64,000 nt of DNA from Pseudomonas fluorescens. Lineage in GTDB: Bacteria; Pseudomonadota; Gammaproteobacteria; Pseudomonadales; Pseudomonadaceae. The position numbers and the translations under genes are program-made. A model generated the notes under the pieces. That model was not told the origin of the DNA, did not search any database, and saw only the letters and a list, made by a program, of their open reading frames with translations. How positions within the stretch are numbered: position 1 is the first letter of the stretch; every line of letters starts with the position of its first letter. The stretch is taken from contig NZ_CP078138.1 in NCBI RefSeq assembly GCF_019212185.1, forward strand, positions 1,532,501 through 1,596,500, written 5' to 3'. Positions 1-15,032 of this stretch are shown one piece after another.

Positions 1-1326
1 GCTCGGTCCACGGTTGATCTGCCTACCCGGCTTCTGCGCAGTCTTGAGCCTTGGTGCCAAGTCAAAAGTTGGCGTGTCGCGTTCTCCGGCGGCCTCGACT
101 CCACAGTGCTCCTGCACCTGCTCGCGCACCTCTCCCAGCGCCACACCCTGCCCGAACTCAAAGCCATCCATATTCACCACGGCCTTCAGGCTGCAGCCGA
201 TGCGTGGCCGGCTCATTGTCAGGCAGTATGCGATGCGCTGGCTGTGCCCCTGGCGATCGTGCATGTGCAGGTCGAGGTCGGCGCAAGCCTTGAGCAGGCG
301 GCGCGAGCAGCTCGCTATGGTGCATTCATCGAGGCAACCCAGCCCGGCGATCTGCTGCTGACGGCCCAACACCGCGACGACCAGGCCGAAACCCTGTTGT
401 TTCGCTTGTTGCGCGGCGCAGGGGGCAGGGGGCTGGCGGCCATGCCGATGCAACGTCCTCTGGGGCGCGGGCACCTGCTGCGCCCGCTGCTGGACGTTTC
501 CAGGACCGACCTTGAGGCGTACGCCCGGGAGCATCGTCTGCAGTGGATCGAAGACCCTTCGAACGCCGATCCGCAGTTCTCTCGCAACTACCTGCGCCAG
601 TTGGTTTTCCCTGTGCTGACCCGGCGCTGGCCGCAAGCGGCCACCACCATCGCCCGCAGTGCCGCGCATTTGCGTGAGGCCCAGAGCCTGCTCGACGAAT
701 TGGCCGAATTAGACTTGGCCCGCGCGCAAACGTCGGGCGAATTCGATTGGTTGAAGGTGCCCTCGCTGGACCTGACCGCGATCCAGTCGCTTTCCCCGGC
801 CCGTCAGCGCAACGCCCTCAGCCATTGGTTGGCGACTAAGACACGCCTGCCTGATAGCGACCATTGGTCGGGTTGGGTCAGCCTGCGCGATGCGGCATCG
901 GACGCCCAGCCGATCTGGCGGCTGGCCGATGGCGAGTTGCACCGGGCCAATGGACGGATCTGGTGGTTGGCCGGATATTGGTTGCGAGCGGTCGTGCCAG
1001 CGGGCGCCTGGGCTGATCCGTCGCAGCCGCTCCTGTTGCCCGATAACGGTACGCTCTACTTCGTCGGGGCGGCCCCGACAGGCAGTCTCGAGGTGTGTTA
1101 CCGCGAAGGGGGAGAGGTGATGGCGTTGGCTGGCCGTGGGCATCGCGACCTCAAGCGTCTGTTCAATGAGCGACAGGTGCCATCGTTCGCCCGTGGCAGA
1201 TTGCCGCTGCTGTACCGCAATGAGCAGTTGATCGCTGTGGCCAACCTGCCCGGGCTGGACGGCAGCGCGGGGGCAAACTACGTTTTGCACTGGCAGCCGG
1301 TAATCCAAGATCAAGGTTTGAGCTGA
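1..1326 (+). CDS. tilS: tRNA(Ile)-lysidine synthase, 5' truncated by window edge
   Basis: TilS attaches lysine to C34 of the CAU-anticodon tRNA-Ile using ATP, which switches decoding to AUA and charging to isoleucine. The frame is open from base 1, so the start lies outside the window. The PP-loop SGGLDST is encoded at 85-105, which rules out the GTG at 106 as the true start. HRDDQAETLLFRLLRG and the C-terminal TilS domain (about 970-1320, with GHRDLKRLFNERQVPSFARG) follow. About 441 residues are visible, close to the usual full length, so only a short N-terminal piece is missing. pyrG follows in the same direction after 274 bases, the standard Pseudomonas order. Confidence 0.96.
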   Translation, partial: ARSTVDLPTRLLRSLEPWCQVKSWRVAFSGGLDSTVLLHLLAHLSQRHTLPELKAIHIHHGLQAAADAWPAHCQAVCDALAVPLAIVHVQVEVGASLEQAARAARYGAFIEATQPGDLLLTAQHRDDQAETLLFRLLRGAGGRGLAAMPMQRPLGRGHLLRPLLDVSRTDLEAYAREHRLQWIEDPSNADPQFSRNYLRQLVFPVLTRRWPQAATTIARSAAHLREAQSLLDELAELDLARAQTSGEFDWLKVPSLDLTAIQSLSPARQRNALSHWLATKTRLPDSDHWSGWVSLRDAASDAQPIWRLADGELHRANGRIWWLAGYWLRAVVPAGAWADPSQPLLLPDNGTLYFVGAAPTGSLEVCYREGGEVMALAGRGHRDLKRLFNERQVPSFARGRLPLLYRNEQLIAVANLPGLDGSAGANYVLHWQPVIQDQGLS

Positions 1327-3232
<1,906 letters not shown>

Positions 3233-3245
3233 CTCGCCTGACGAC

Positions 3246-3278
3246 GTGACCCACGGCCCGCCAAGGTCCGTGGGTCAC
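3246..3278 (+). terminator. Hairpin downstream of pyrG
   Basis: A perfect 11-bp inverted repeat, GTGACCCACGG (3246-3256) and CCGTGGGTCAC (3268-3278), followed only by TTT. It starts 13 bases after the pyrG stop, so it probably ends or stabilises the pyrG transcript. The 9-mer GTGACCCAC recurs at 3349-3357, just before eno. Confidence 0.55.
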
Positions 3279-3302
3279 TTTGATTTCAACGGCGGAAACT
3301 GA

Positions 3303-4703
<1,401 letters not shown>

Positions 4704-4789
4704 GCTTGGTGGAGTGAAAAGACAGCGGATTGTGGCGAAAAAAACGTAAAAGCGGGTTTTTTGCCACTAGTCTGATGCCTTAGAGTACG

Positions 4790-4808
4790 AGCCTGGGTCT
4801 TCCAGGCT
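4790..4808. repeat. Small hairpin in eno-ftsB gap
   Basis: AGCCTGG and CCAGGCT separated by five bases, between eno and ftsB. There is no T run, so it is a weak stem that could mark the eno 3' end or the ftsB leader. Confidence 0.35.
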
Positions 4809-4871
4809 TCGTGCTATCTGACGTTGCAAAGTGTGGCATGGCTGTTTTTTTCAGTGGATACCTGATATTCG

Positions 4872-5150
4872 ATGCGCAGTCCCTATTGGTTGTTTCTCGT
4901 CTTGCTCTTGCTCCTGGGGGGGTTGCAGTACCGCCTGTGGGTGGGAAATGGCAGCCTGGCACAGGTGGCTGACCTGACTCAGCAAATTGCTGATCAGCAA
5001 GCTGAAAACCAGACGTTGCTGGAGCGCAACCGGGTGATGGACGCTGAAGTGATGGAGCTGAAAAAAGGTATGGAGACCGTTGAAGAGCGGGCTCGCCATG
5101 AGTTGGGCATGGTCAAGGATGGTGAAACCCTTTACCAGTTGGCCCAATGA
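4872..5150 (+). CDS. ftsB: Cell division protein FtsB
   Basis: Small bitopic divisome protein that links FtsQ and FtsL and helps recruit or activate FtsWI at mid-cell. The 92-residue protein has a single membrane helix at about residues 4-21 (YWLFLVLLLLLGGLQYRLWV), then a coiled coil (about 28-68, LTQQIADQQAENQTLLERN) and a short periplasmic tail, as in the family. Its stop overlaps the ispD start by four bases (ATGA), indicating translational coupling. The eno-ftsB-ispD order is conserved across gammaproteobacteria. Confidence 0.96.
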   Translation: MRSPYWLFLVLLLLLGGLQYRLWVGNGSLAQVADLTQQIADQQAENQTLLERNRVMDAEVMELKKGMETVEERARHELGMVKDGETLYQLAQ

Positions 5151-5860
5151 TGCACGCCTTGCCGGCCTTCTGGGCCGTGATCCCTGCCGCGGGTGTGGGT
5201 GCCCGTATGGCCGCCGACCGTCCCAAGCAATATTTACCGTTGGGCGGACGCACTATTCTCGAACACAGCCTCGGCTGTTTCCTCGATCATCCAGCCTTGA
5301 AAGGTCTGGTGGTCAGTCTTGCAAATGATGACCCTTATTGGCCGAGCCTGGCCTGCGCTCACGATCCGAGAGTCCAGCGTGTGGACGGTGGCGCCGAGCG
5401 TTCGGATTCGGTACTCAATGCCTTGTTGCACCTGCACGCGCAGGGCGCTGCCGATGAGGACTGGGTACTTGTCCATGACGCAGCACGGCCGAACCTGAGT
5501 CGCGATGATCTCGACAAATTGCTTTCGGAGCTGGCTGATGATCCGGTCGGTGGCTTGCTTGCAGTGCCGGCTCGCGACACCTTGAAGCGCATGGACAAGC
5601 ATGGTCGGGTCCTGGAAACCGTCGATCGCAGCTTGATCTGGCAGGCCTACACGCCGCAGATGTTTCGTCTGGGCGCCCTGCACAGGGCGCTGGCCGACAG
5701 CCTGGTGGCCGATGTCAGCATTACCGACGAGGCCTCGGCGATGGAGTGGTCGGGGCAGGCACCGCGCCTGATCGAAGGTCGGGCGGATAACCTCAAGGTG
5801 ACGCGCCCCGAAGATCTCGAGTGGTTGCGCCTGCGTTGGGCTAATCGCGGTTCGTTGTAG
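5147..5860 (+). CDS. ispD: 2-C-methyl-D-erythritol 4-phosphate cytidylyltransferase
   Basis: Third enzyme of the MEP isoprenoid pathway; transfers CMP from CTP to methylerythritol phosphate. The 237-residue protein begins with the nucleotide-binding motif PAAGVGARMAADRPKQYLPL and carries VHDAARPN and TPQMFR, standard for IspD. ATG codons at 5147 and 5150 are both possible; the first gives the four-base overlap with ftsB. The pathway partner ispF lies 3 kb downstream at 8964, separated by the formaldehyde genes, rather than fused or adjacent as in some bacteria. Confidence 0.97.
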   Translation: MMHALPAFWAVIPAAGVGARMAADRPKQYLPLGGRTILEHSLGCFLDHPALKGLVVSLANDDPYWPSLACAHDPRVQRVDGGAERSDSVLNALLHLHAQGAADEDWVLVHDAARPNLSRDDLDKLLSELADDPVGGLLAVPARDTLKRMDKHGRVLETVDRSLIWQAYTPQMFRLGALHRALADSLVADVSITDEASAMEWSGQAPRLIEGRADNLKVTRPEDLEWLRLRWANRGSL

Positions 5861-5868
5861 GCCTTGCC

Positions 5869-7986
<2,118 letters not shown>

Positions 7987-7989
7987 AGC

Positions 7990-8066
7990 AGCAGCGACAA
8001 GTTGTAAGTTTCAAGCGGCAAGAGGCTGTGCCTCTTTGCCGCAGGAGCTTGCAGCTTGAAGCCTGA
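7990..8066. repeat. REP-like inverted repeat between frmA and fghA
   Basis: The gap contains GCGGCAAGAGGC and its imperfect complement GCCTCTTTGCCGC around a three-base loop, flanked by AGTTTCAAG and GCAGCTTGAAGC. This layered inverted repeat, with AAGCTGCAAGC-type ends, resembles intergenic REP elements of pseudomonads. It lies between cotranscribed-looking genes and could tune mRNA stability. Confidence 0.5.
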
Positions 8067-8075
8067 GGTGCGTCC

Positions 8076-8921
8076 ATGAGTCTGGAAAATATTTCGTGTC
8101 AGAAGAGCTTCGGTGGCTGGCATAAGCGCTATCGGCATCATTCCGAAGTGCTGGGTTGCGACATGGTATTTGCCGTGTACCTGCCGCCTCAGGCCGAGCA
8201 GGGTGGCAAGTTGCCGGTGCTGTATTGGTTGTCGGGCTTGACCTGTACCGATGAGAATTTCATGCAAAAAGCGGGTGCCATGCGCCTGGCCGCCGAGTTG
8301 GGGCTGATCATCGTCGCTCCCGATACCAGCCCGCGTGGTGCCGGTGTGCCGGGTGATCCGGATGGTGCTTGGGATTTCGGTCTGGGTGCGGGGTTTTATC
8401 TCAACGCTACCCAGGAACCATGGGCCAAACACTATCGGATGCATGACTACGTGGTGCAAGAGTTGCCGGCGTTGGTTGAGGCGCATTTTCCGGCCTCGGA
8501 CAAACGTGGTGTCAGCGGTCACTCCATGGGCGGCCACGGTGCCCTGGTCTGCGCGCTGCGCAATCCCGGACGCTATCAATCGGTATCGGCGTTCTCGCCG
8601 ATCAACAATCCGATGGATTGCCCCTGGGGCCAGAAAGCCTTCTCGCGATACTTGGGCGAAGAACGCTCGAAATGGCGTGAGTGGGATGCCTCAGTGCTAA
8701 TCAGCGAAGGCTCGGAAAAACTGCCATTGCTGGTCGACCAGGGCGATCGGGATGACTTCCTGGTCACGCAACTCAAGCCCGAAGCTTTGCAGCAGGCGGC
8801 CAGGCAGGCAGGTCATCCGCTGACCCTGCGCCTGCAACCCGGCTACGACCACAGCTATTTTTTCATCGCGAGCTTCATTGACGATCACTTGCGGCATCAC
8901 GCGCACGCCCTGAACGCCTAA
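8076..8921 (+). CDS. fghA: S-formylglutathione hydrolase
   Basis: Esterase-D type serine hydrolase that splits S-formylglutathione into formate and glutathione, completing formaldehyde detoxification started by FrmA. The 281-residue alpha/beta hydrolase begins [13 protein letters not shown], typical of the family. It has the oxyanion region [11 protein letters not shown], the nucleophile elbow [10 protein letters not shown], a catalytic Asp in DQGDRDDFL and the catalytic His in GYDHSYFFI. The gene ends 15 bases before the stem of a strong terminator that abuts ispF. Confidence 0.97.
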   Translation: MSLENISCQKSFGGWHKRYRHHSEVLGCDMVFAVYLPPQAEQGGKLPVLYWLSGLTCTDENFMQKAGAMRLAAELGLIIVAPDTSPRGAGVPGDPDGAWDFGLGAGFYLNATQEPWAKHYRMHDYVVQELPALVEAHFPASDKRGVSGHSMGGHGALVCALRNPGRYQSVSAFSPINNPMDCPWGQKAFSRYLGEERSKWREWDASVLISEGSEKLPLLVDQGDRDDFLVTQLKPEALQQAARQAGHPLTLRLQPGYDHSYFFIASFIDDHLRHHAHALNA

Positions 8922-8935
8922 AGCAGGTAGAATCA

Positions 8936-8963
8936 CGCCCTGACTCAATCAGGGCGTTTTTTT
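8936..8963 (+). terminator. Intrinsic terminator of fghA abutting the ispF start codon
   Basis: CGCCCTGA (8936-8943) and TCAGGGCG (8949-8956) form a perfect 8-bp stem, followed by seven T (8957-8963). The ispF ATG starts at the very next base, 8964. The only Shine-Dalgarno-like sequence for ispF, AGGG at 8951-8954, is inside the 3' arm of this stem. Confidence 0.85.
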
Positions 8964-9437
8964 ATGCGTATTGGCCACGGCTACGATGTGCACCGTTTCG
9001 CGCAAGGCGACTTCATTACTCTGGGCGGTGTGCGAATTGCCCACAGCTTCGGGCTGCTCGCCCACTCCGACGGCGACGTGTTGTTGCATGCATTGAGCGA
9101 TGCCTTGCTGGGTGCCGCTGCGCTGGGCGATATCGGCAAGCACTTCCCGGATACCGATCCGCAATTCAAGGGCGCGGACAGCCGCGTGCTGTTGCGTCAT
9201 GTGGTCGCGCTGATTCACGCCAAGGGCTGGAAGGTCGGCAATGTCGATAACACCATCGTTGCCCAGGCGCCGAAAATGGCACCGCATATCGAAGCGATGC
9301 GCGCGCTGATTGCCGCGGATCTGCAAGTTGAACTGGACCAGGTAAACGTGAAAGCCACAACCACCGAAAAACTTGGTTTCGTTGGCCGTGAGGAAGGCAT
9401 CGCGGTGCATTCCGTTGCCTTGTTGCTACGCTCATGA
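8964..9437 (+). CDS. ispF: 2-C-methyl-D-erythritol 2,4-cyclodiphosphate synthase
   Basis: MEP-pathway cyclase that releases CMP. The 157-residue protein has the metal ligands Asp8 and His10 in GYDVHRF and His42 in [12 protein letters not shown], and the conserved [10 protein letters not shown] near the C-terminus. The start directly follows a terminator T run, and the AGGG nine bases upstream is part of the terminator stem, so translation may depend on read-through and hairpin opening. Its stop overlaps truD by four bases. The pathway partner ispD is at 5147. Confidence 0.97.
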   Translation: MRIGHGYDVHRFAQGDFITLGGVRIAHSFGLLAHSDGDVLLHALSDALLGAAALGDIGKHFPDTDPQFKGADSRVLLRHVVALIHAKGWKVGNVDNTIVAQAPKMAPHIEAMRALIAADLQVELDQVNVKATTTEKLGFVGREEGIAVHSVALLLRS

Positions 9438-10479
9438 ATGAACTGCAATTGCTTGGCCCGCGTGCCTACGGCGAACCCTTGGGAACCGCCGCTCTAAAAG
9501 CCATCGCCGAAGATTTCCAGGTTGATGAGGTGCTCGACATCCCGTTGACCGGCGACGGCGAACACCTGTGGATCTGGGTCGAGAAGCGTGGCCTGAATAC
9601 TGAAGAGGCCGCCCGCCGCATCGCCAAGGCGGCAGGCGTGCCATTGCGCACCGTCAGCTATGCCGGGTTGAAAGATCGCCAGGCCCTGACTCGCCAATGG
9701 TTCAGCGTGCAATTGCCGGGCAAGGCCGACCCTGATCTGTCAGGCGCAGAAAACGCCACCCTGAAAATCCTCAAGACCGCCCGGCACAGGCGCAAGCTGC
9801 AGCGCGGCGCCCATTCGGCCAATGGCTTTACCCTGCGCCTGACTCAGTTTGCGGGCGACCGCGAGGCAATCGAGGCGCGTCTGCAGTTGATCGCCAAACA
9901 GGGCATCCCCAATTATTTTGGCGCCCAGCGATTCGGGCATAACGGTGGCAACGTCGTTGATGCTCGCGACTGGGCGGCCCGCAAGGCATTGCCGGAGCAG
10001 CGCAACGTGCGCTCCCGGTTGCTCTCGACCGCCCGCAGCTTCCTGTTCAACCAGGTGTTGGCGGCCCGTGTCGCCGATGGCAGTTGGCAGCGTGCACAGG
10101 TCGGCGATCTGCTGGCCTTTACTGACAGCCGCAGTTTCTTCCCCGCAGGCGTTGCTGAATGCAACGACCCGCGCCTGGCCATCCTCGACTTGCACCCCAC
10201 CGGGCCGCAGTGGGGGGAGGGTGATTCACCAGCCACCGGTTCGACCCATGAACTGGAGCAACGGATCGCTAATGACGAAGCCGATTTGCGCGACTGGTTG
10301 GCAAACGCTGGAATGAGCCAGGAGCGGCGTATCTTGCGGCTGCCCATTGGCGGGTTGACGTGGCATTATCCTTCGCCTGACATTCTGCAATTGGAATTCG
10401 TCCTGCCGGCCGGATGCTTCGCCACTGTATTGGTGCGTGAACTCGTCGATCTGGTGCCGGTGGGGCAGACGGACAGCCC

Positions 10480-10492
<13 letters not shown>
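9434..10492 (+). CDS. truD: tRNA pseudouridine(13) synthase
   Basis: Isomerises U13 of tRNA-Glu. The 352-residue protein carries the TruD catalytic motif YAGLKDRQA with the nucleophilic Asp at about residue 80, preceded by [17 protein letters not shown] and followed by the [12 protein letters not shown] motif that defines the family. It overlaps ispF by four bases and surE by 13 bases, so this is a tightly coupled operon ispF-truD-surE-pcm, conserved in pseudomonads. Confidence 0.97.
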
Positions 10493-11906
<1,414 letters not shown>

Positions 11907-12117
11907 GCATTTGTTAAACACCGCTGAATTCTCGTCAATTGCCTTGGTCTTACTGCGGCAAGGATTGGTTAAACGCGATCTTGGAGCAACAGGCAAACGT
12001 GTGCGTGCGCCGATTTTGCTTCAGCGCCGGTAAAGCACGAACGGCCAGTTATACTTGCGACACTTCATGCCTGAACCAGGCAAATTTCTATTTCAGCCAC
12101 CAGAAAGGGAGCGGCGG

Positions 12118-12975
12118 GTGAGTCTCAAAGTCATTGCGCAGTGTATTGGTACAAAAAGCTTTCAGTGCCTGGTGACTGGCCTTGTCTTGAGCTCATTGCT
12201 GGTCGGTTGTTCAAGCACGAAGTCGAGTGACGTGCGGGTCGTCGATCGTAATAACACTGCCGCCCAGCGTCCTGCTGTCACCACCGGCCAGTATGTAGTC
12301 CGTCGCGGCGATACGCTGTTTTCGATCGCTTTTCGCTACGGTTGGGACTACAAGGCCCTCGCGGCCCGCAACAACATTCCTGCGCCCTATACGATACATC
12401 CGGGTCAGACGATTCGCTTTGATGGCCGTACCGGTTCAACGCCGACGCCGGTGGTAGCGTCGTCCACTACCACCAGTTCTCCGTCGGGCAAATTCACCGT
12501 CACTCGACGTCCGGCTTCGGCGACTGGCACCACTACGACCGCTGTTGCTCCGAGCGTTGCCAGCAAGCCGACGCCTGCGCCTTTGCCACCAGCGGGACCG
12601 GCGCCGACGGGCTGGGGATGGCCATCTAATGGCATTTTGATTGGAAAATTCTCTTCAAACGGTAGTTTGAATAAAGGAATTGATATCGCCGGAGATTTGG
12701 GACAGCCTGTTTTAGCTGCGTCTGATGGGACAGTGGTTTACGCCGGGAGTGGCTTGCGGGGCTACGGCGAGTTGGTCATCATCAAACACAGCGATACCTA
12801 CGTCAGTGCCTACGGTCACAACCGCAGGCTGTTGGTTCGGGAGGGGCAGCAGGTCAAGGTCGGGCAGACAATTGCCGAAATGGGGTCAACGGGTACAGAC
12901 CGGGTGAAACTGCATTTTGAGATTCGCCGCCAAGGTAAACCAGTCGATCCGCTGCAATTCCTGCCACGTCGTTGA
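12118..12975 (+). CDS. nlpD: LysM/LytM lipoprotein, amidase activator
   Basis: Envelope lipoprotein that activates a periplasmic amidase for daughter-cell separation. I chose the GTG at 12118, preceded by AAGGGAG, because it gives a compact lipoprotein signal ending LLVGC (Cys31); an upstream ATG at 12055 would bury the signal. A LysM domain follows (about residues 58-104, YVVRRGDTLFSIAFRYGW), then a Thr/Pro/Ser-rich linker, then a C-terminal LytM domain. The LytM zinc site is degenerate: KGIDIAG is preceded by Asn instead of His, and LHFEIR lacks the first His of HxH, so it is probably non-catalytic, as in E. coli NlpD. rpoS follows; in relatives its main promoter lies inside nlpD. Confidence 0.94.
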   Translation: MSLKVIAQCIGTKSFQCLVTGLVLSSLLVGCSSTKSSDVRVVDRNNTAAQRPAVTTGQYVVRRGDTLFSIAFRYGWDYKALAARNNIPAPYTIHPGQTIRFDGRTGSTPTPVVASSTTTSSPSGKFTVTRRPASATGTTTTAVAPSVASKPTPAPLPPAGPAPTGWGWPSNGILIGKFSSNGSLNKGIDIAGDLGQPVLAASDGTVVYAGSGLRGYGELVIIKHSDTYVSAYGHNRRLLVREGQQVKVGQTIAEMGSTGTDRVKLHFEIRRQGKPVDPLQFLPRR

Positions 12976-13080
12976 TGTGCTTCCAGCCTGTTCCGTCACG
13001 TAGAGGGAACAGGCTCCAGCGTTGCCAAGGATAAGGGCGCCGCTAGAGCTTGAGGTCGAACTCACCAAAGGACTATAACA

Positions 13081-14085
13081 ATGGCTCTCAGTAAAGAAGT
13101 GCCGGAGTTTGACATCGACGATGAGGTTCTCCTGATGGAGACCGACGTCGCATCGGATCAGACGTCGAATGATGGGGCTGCTACGCCCTCAGCTCGCGTA
13201 AAATCCAAACACTCCGCCTCACTCAAGCAACACAAGTACATTGATTACACCCGGGCGCTAGACGCCACCCAGCTGTATCTCAATGAAATCGGCTTTTCCC
13301 CCTTGCTCTCACCGGAAGAAGAAGTACATTTTGCGCGGCTGTCGCAAAGTGGTGATCCGGCTGGGCGCAAACGCATGATTGAAAGCAACTTGCGACTGGT
13401 GGTGAAAATCGCCCGGCGCTATGTCAATCGGGGATTGTCATTGCTTGACCTGATCGAAGAGGGCAACCTCGGATTGATCCGGGCGGTAGAAAAATTTGAT
13501 CCGGAACGCGGCTTCCGTTTCTCGACCTATGCAACCTGGTGGATTCGTCAGACCATCGAGCGCGCAATCATGAATCAGACCCGGACCATCCGGCTGCCGA
13601 TTCATGTGGTCAAGGAGCTCAACGTCTACCTCCGTGCGGCACGTGAGCTGACCCAAAAACTCGATCACGAACCTTCCCCTGAAGAAATCGCCAACCTGCT
13701 GGAGAAACCGGTAGGAGAGGTCAAGCGCATGCTGGGCCTGAATGAGCGGGTTTCTTCGGTCGACGTCTCGCTGGGTCCGGACTCGGATAAAACCCTGCTG
13801 GACACCCTCACCGACGACCGTCCCACCGATCCCTGCGAACTGCTCCAGGACGATGATCTGTCGCAAAGCATCGATCAGTGGCTCTCTGAACTTACGGACA
13901 AGCAGCGTGAAGTGGTAATACGTCGCTTTGGTCTGCGTGGTCATGAGAGCAGCACGCTGGAGGATGTTGGTCTGGAAATCGGTCTGACGCGTGAGCGGGT
14001 AAGACAGATCCAGGTCGAAGGACTGAAGCGCCTGCGTGAAATTCTCGAGAAAAATGGATTATCAAGTGAGTCACTGTTCCAGTAA
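13081..14085 (+). CDS. rpoS: RNA polymerase sigma factor RpoS
   Basis: Stationary-phase and general stress sigma factor. The 334-residue protein has region 1.2 ([16 protein letters not shown]), the core-binding and -10 recognition region 2 ([50 protein letters not shown]), region 3, and the region 4 helix-turn-helix ([20 protein letters not shown]). AAGGACTATAACA precedes the ATG. It follows nlpD, as usual in gammaproteobacteria, and a strong terminator follows at 14103-14130. The next gene is RsmZ RNA, linking two global stationary-phase regulators. Confidence 0.98.
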   Translation: MALSKEVPEFDIDDEVLLMETDVASDQTSNDGAATPSARVKSKHSASLKQHKYIDYTRALDATQLYLNEIGFSPLLSPEEEVHFARLSQSGDPAGRKRMIESNLRLVVKIARRYVNRGLSLLDLIEEGNLGLIRAVEKFDPERGFRFSTYATWWIRQTIERAIMNQTRTIRLPIHVVKELNVYLRAARELTQKLDHEPSPEEIANLLEKPVGEVKRMLGLNERVSSVDVSLGPDSDKTLLDTLTDDRPTDPCELLQDDDLSQSIDQWLSELTDKQREVVIRRFGLRGHESSTLEDVGLEIGLTRERVRQIQVEGLKRLREILEKNGLSSESLFQ

Positions 14086-14102
14086 CAGCCTCTCTCGATA
14101 AC

Positions 14103-14130
14103 AAAAGCCCCGCCTGTTTCGGGGCTTTTT
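14103..14130 (+). terminator. rpoS terminator
   Basis: AAAAGCCCCG and CGGGGCTTTTT form a strong G+C stem with a T tail, 17 bases after the rpoS stop. Confidence 0.9.
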
Positions 14131-14191
14131 GTTGGGCGTTAATCCAGTGTCGTATAACGTCGCTGGCCAACCGTTTTCTTTCTCAGGTTTA

Positions 14192-14209
14192 CGTAAGCCT
14201 TCGCTTAGT
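14192..14209 (+). promoter_or_regulatory. GacA upstream activating sequence of rsmZ
   Basis: CGTAAGCCTTCGCTTAGT matches the GacA box pattern TGTAAG-N6-CTTACA at most core positions (GTAAG then CTTA with a six-base spacer). It lies about 190 bases upstream of the RsmZ 5' end, the distance known for fluorescens-group rsmZ promoters, where IHF bending is thought to bring GacA to the polymerase. Confidence 0.85.
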
Positions 14210-14234
14210 CTTTCGTAAGTGTTCAGTTTTAAAA

Positions 14235-14260
14235 CATAGAAGCAGTCCTCTGCTTCTATG
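14235..14260. repeat. 11-bp perfect hairpin between the GacA box and the rsmZ promoter
   Basis: CATAGAAGCAG (14235-14245) and CTGCTTCTATG (14250-14260) with a TCCT loop. There is no T tract directly after it on either strand. Its role is unknown; it may be a protein-binding palindrome or a structural element in the long rsmZ control region. Confidence 0.6.
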
Positions 14261-14368
14261 TAGTACATTCTTTAACGCTCTGTTTTTTAAGGATTAATTT
14301 ATCTATTGGAACGCTTCTACACGGAATGTTTAACTCCCAAGGGTGATTGTCTTTACCGGGGAACTCTC

Positions 14369-14374
14369 TAATAT
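14369..14374 (+). promoter_or_regulatory. rsmZ -10 element
   Basis: TAATAT lies eight bases before the inferred RsmZ 5' end (TGTCGACGG at 14383). No good -35 hexamer is visible, which fits an activator-dependent promoter. Confidence 0.6.
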
Positions 14375-14382
14375 CAGCCCTG

Positions 14383-14514
14383 TGTCGACGGACAGACACA
14401 GCCATCAAGGATGATGGTCAAGGAACATCGCAAGGACGTGATTCATCAGGACGATGAAAGGGAATACAGGGAATAGGGAAAAAATGTGGGCGGGTCAAAC
14501 CGCCCCTTTTTTTG
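14383..14514 (+). ncRNA. rsmZ: RsmZ regulatory RNA
   Basis: CsrB/RsmZ-type RNA that sequesters RsmA/RsmE and so relieves translational repression of secondary metabolism and biofilm genes. It lies between rpoS and fdxA, the known position in Pseudomonas. The 5' end TGTCGACGGACAGACACA matches the fluorescens RsmZ family as I recall it. Eight GGA motifs occur, several in hairpin loops (for example TCATC-AGGAC-GATGA). It ends in an intrinsic terminator, GGGCGG/CCGCCC with eight T (14488-14514). The exact 5' end is inferred. Confidence 0.93.
14488..14514 (+). terminator. RsmZ terminator
   Basis: GGGCGG (14488-14493), loop GTCAAA, CCGCCC (14500-14505), then a T tract. This is the 3' end of RsmZ. 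Confidence 0.9.
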
Positions 14515-14569
14515 TCTGCAGAAAAGCAAAAAGGCCCGCGAGGGGCCTTTTGAGAGCGCGAAGCCAGGA

Positions 14570-14893
14570 TCAGCGTTCGAGGTCTTTGATCTTGCCTTTG
14601 ACCCCATCCCACTCTTCGGCGTCTGGCAACGACTCTTTCTTCTCGGTGATGTTGGGCCAGATTTCTGCCAACTCAACGTTCAATTGAATAAATTCCTGCA
14701 TCTCTTCCGGGACTTCGTCCTCGGAGAAAATGGCCACGGCAGGGCATTCCGGCTCGCACAGGGCGCAGTCGATGCACTCATCCGGGTGAATCACCAGGAA
14801 GTTCGGGCCTTCGTAAAAGCAGTCCACCGGACAGACTTCTACGCAGTCGGTGTACTTGCACTTGATGCAGTTGTCGGTGACGACGAAGGTCAT
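14570..14893 (-). CDS. fdxA: Seven-iron ferredoxin FdxA
   Basis: Small electron carrier with one [3Fe-4S] and one [4Fe-4S] cluster. The 107-residue protein has the N-terminal cluster ligands in [18 protein letters not shown] and the second set in [12 protein letters not shown], and the long acidic C-terminal tail typical of Azotobacter-type FdI. GAGGAGAG precedes the start. It is convergent with RsmZ and lies upstream of mutS in the chromosome but reads the same way as mutS. The fdxA position next to rsmZ and mutS is conserved in the genus. Confidence 0.97.
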   Translation of the reverse strand: MTFVVTDNCIKCKYTDCVEVCPVDCFYEGPNFLVIHPDECIDCALCEPECPAVAIFSEDEVPEEMQEFIQLNVELAEIWPNITEKKESLPDAEEWDGVKGKIKDLER

Positions 14894-15032
14894 TTCTAAT
14901 TCTCTCCTCAGGCGGCATGCTGCGCCCCTTCACGGTGGGGTCGCTGGGTTTGGAAGTGTCATCTGCAGACCAGGCTAATTGCCTGCAGCACCCCAAACCG
15001 CGCGAGATTCTAACAGCTTGCAGGCGACAGCG

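Noticed and set aside
14418..14687. Short open frames across RsmZ and the fdxA 3' end
   Set aside because: They cover the RsmZ RNA and its terminator or are antisense to fdxA; no coding signals.
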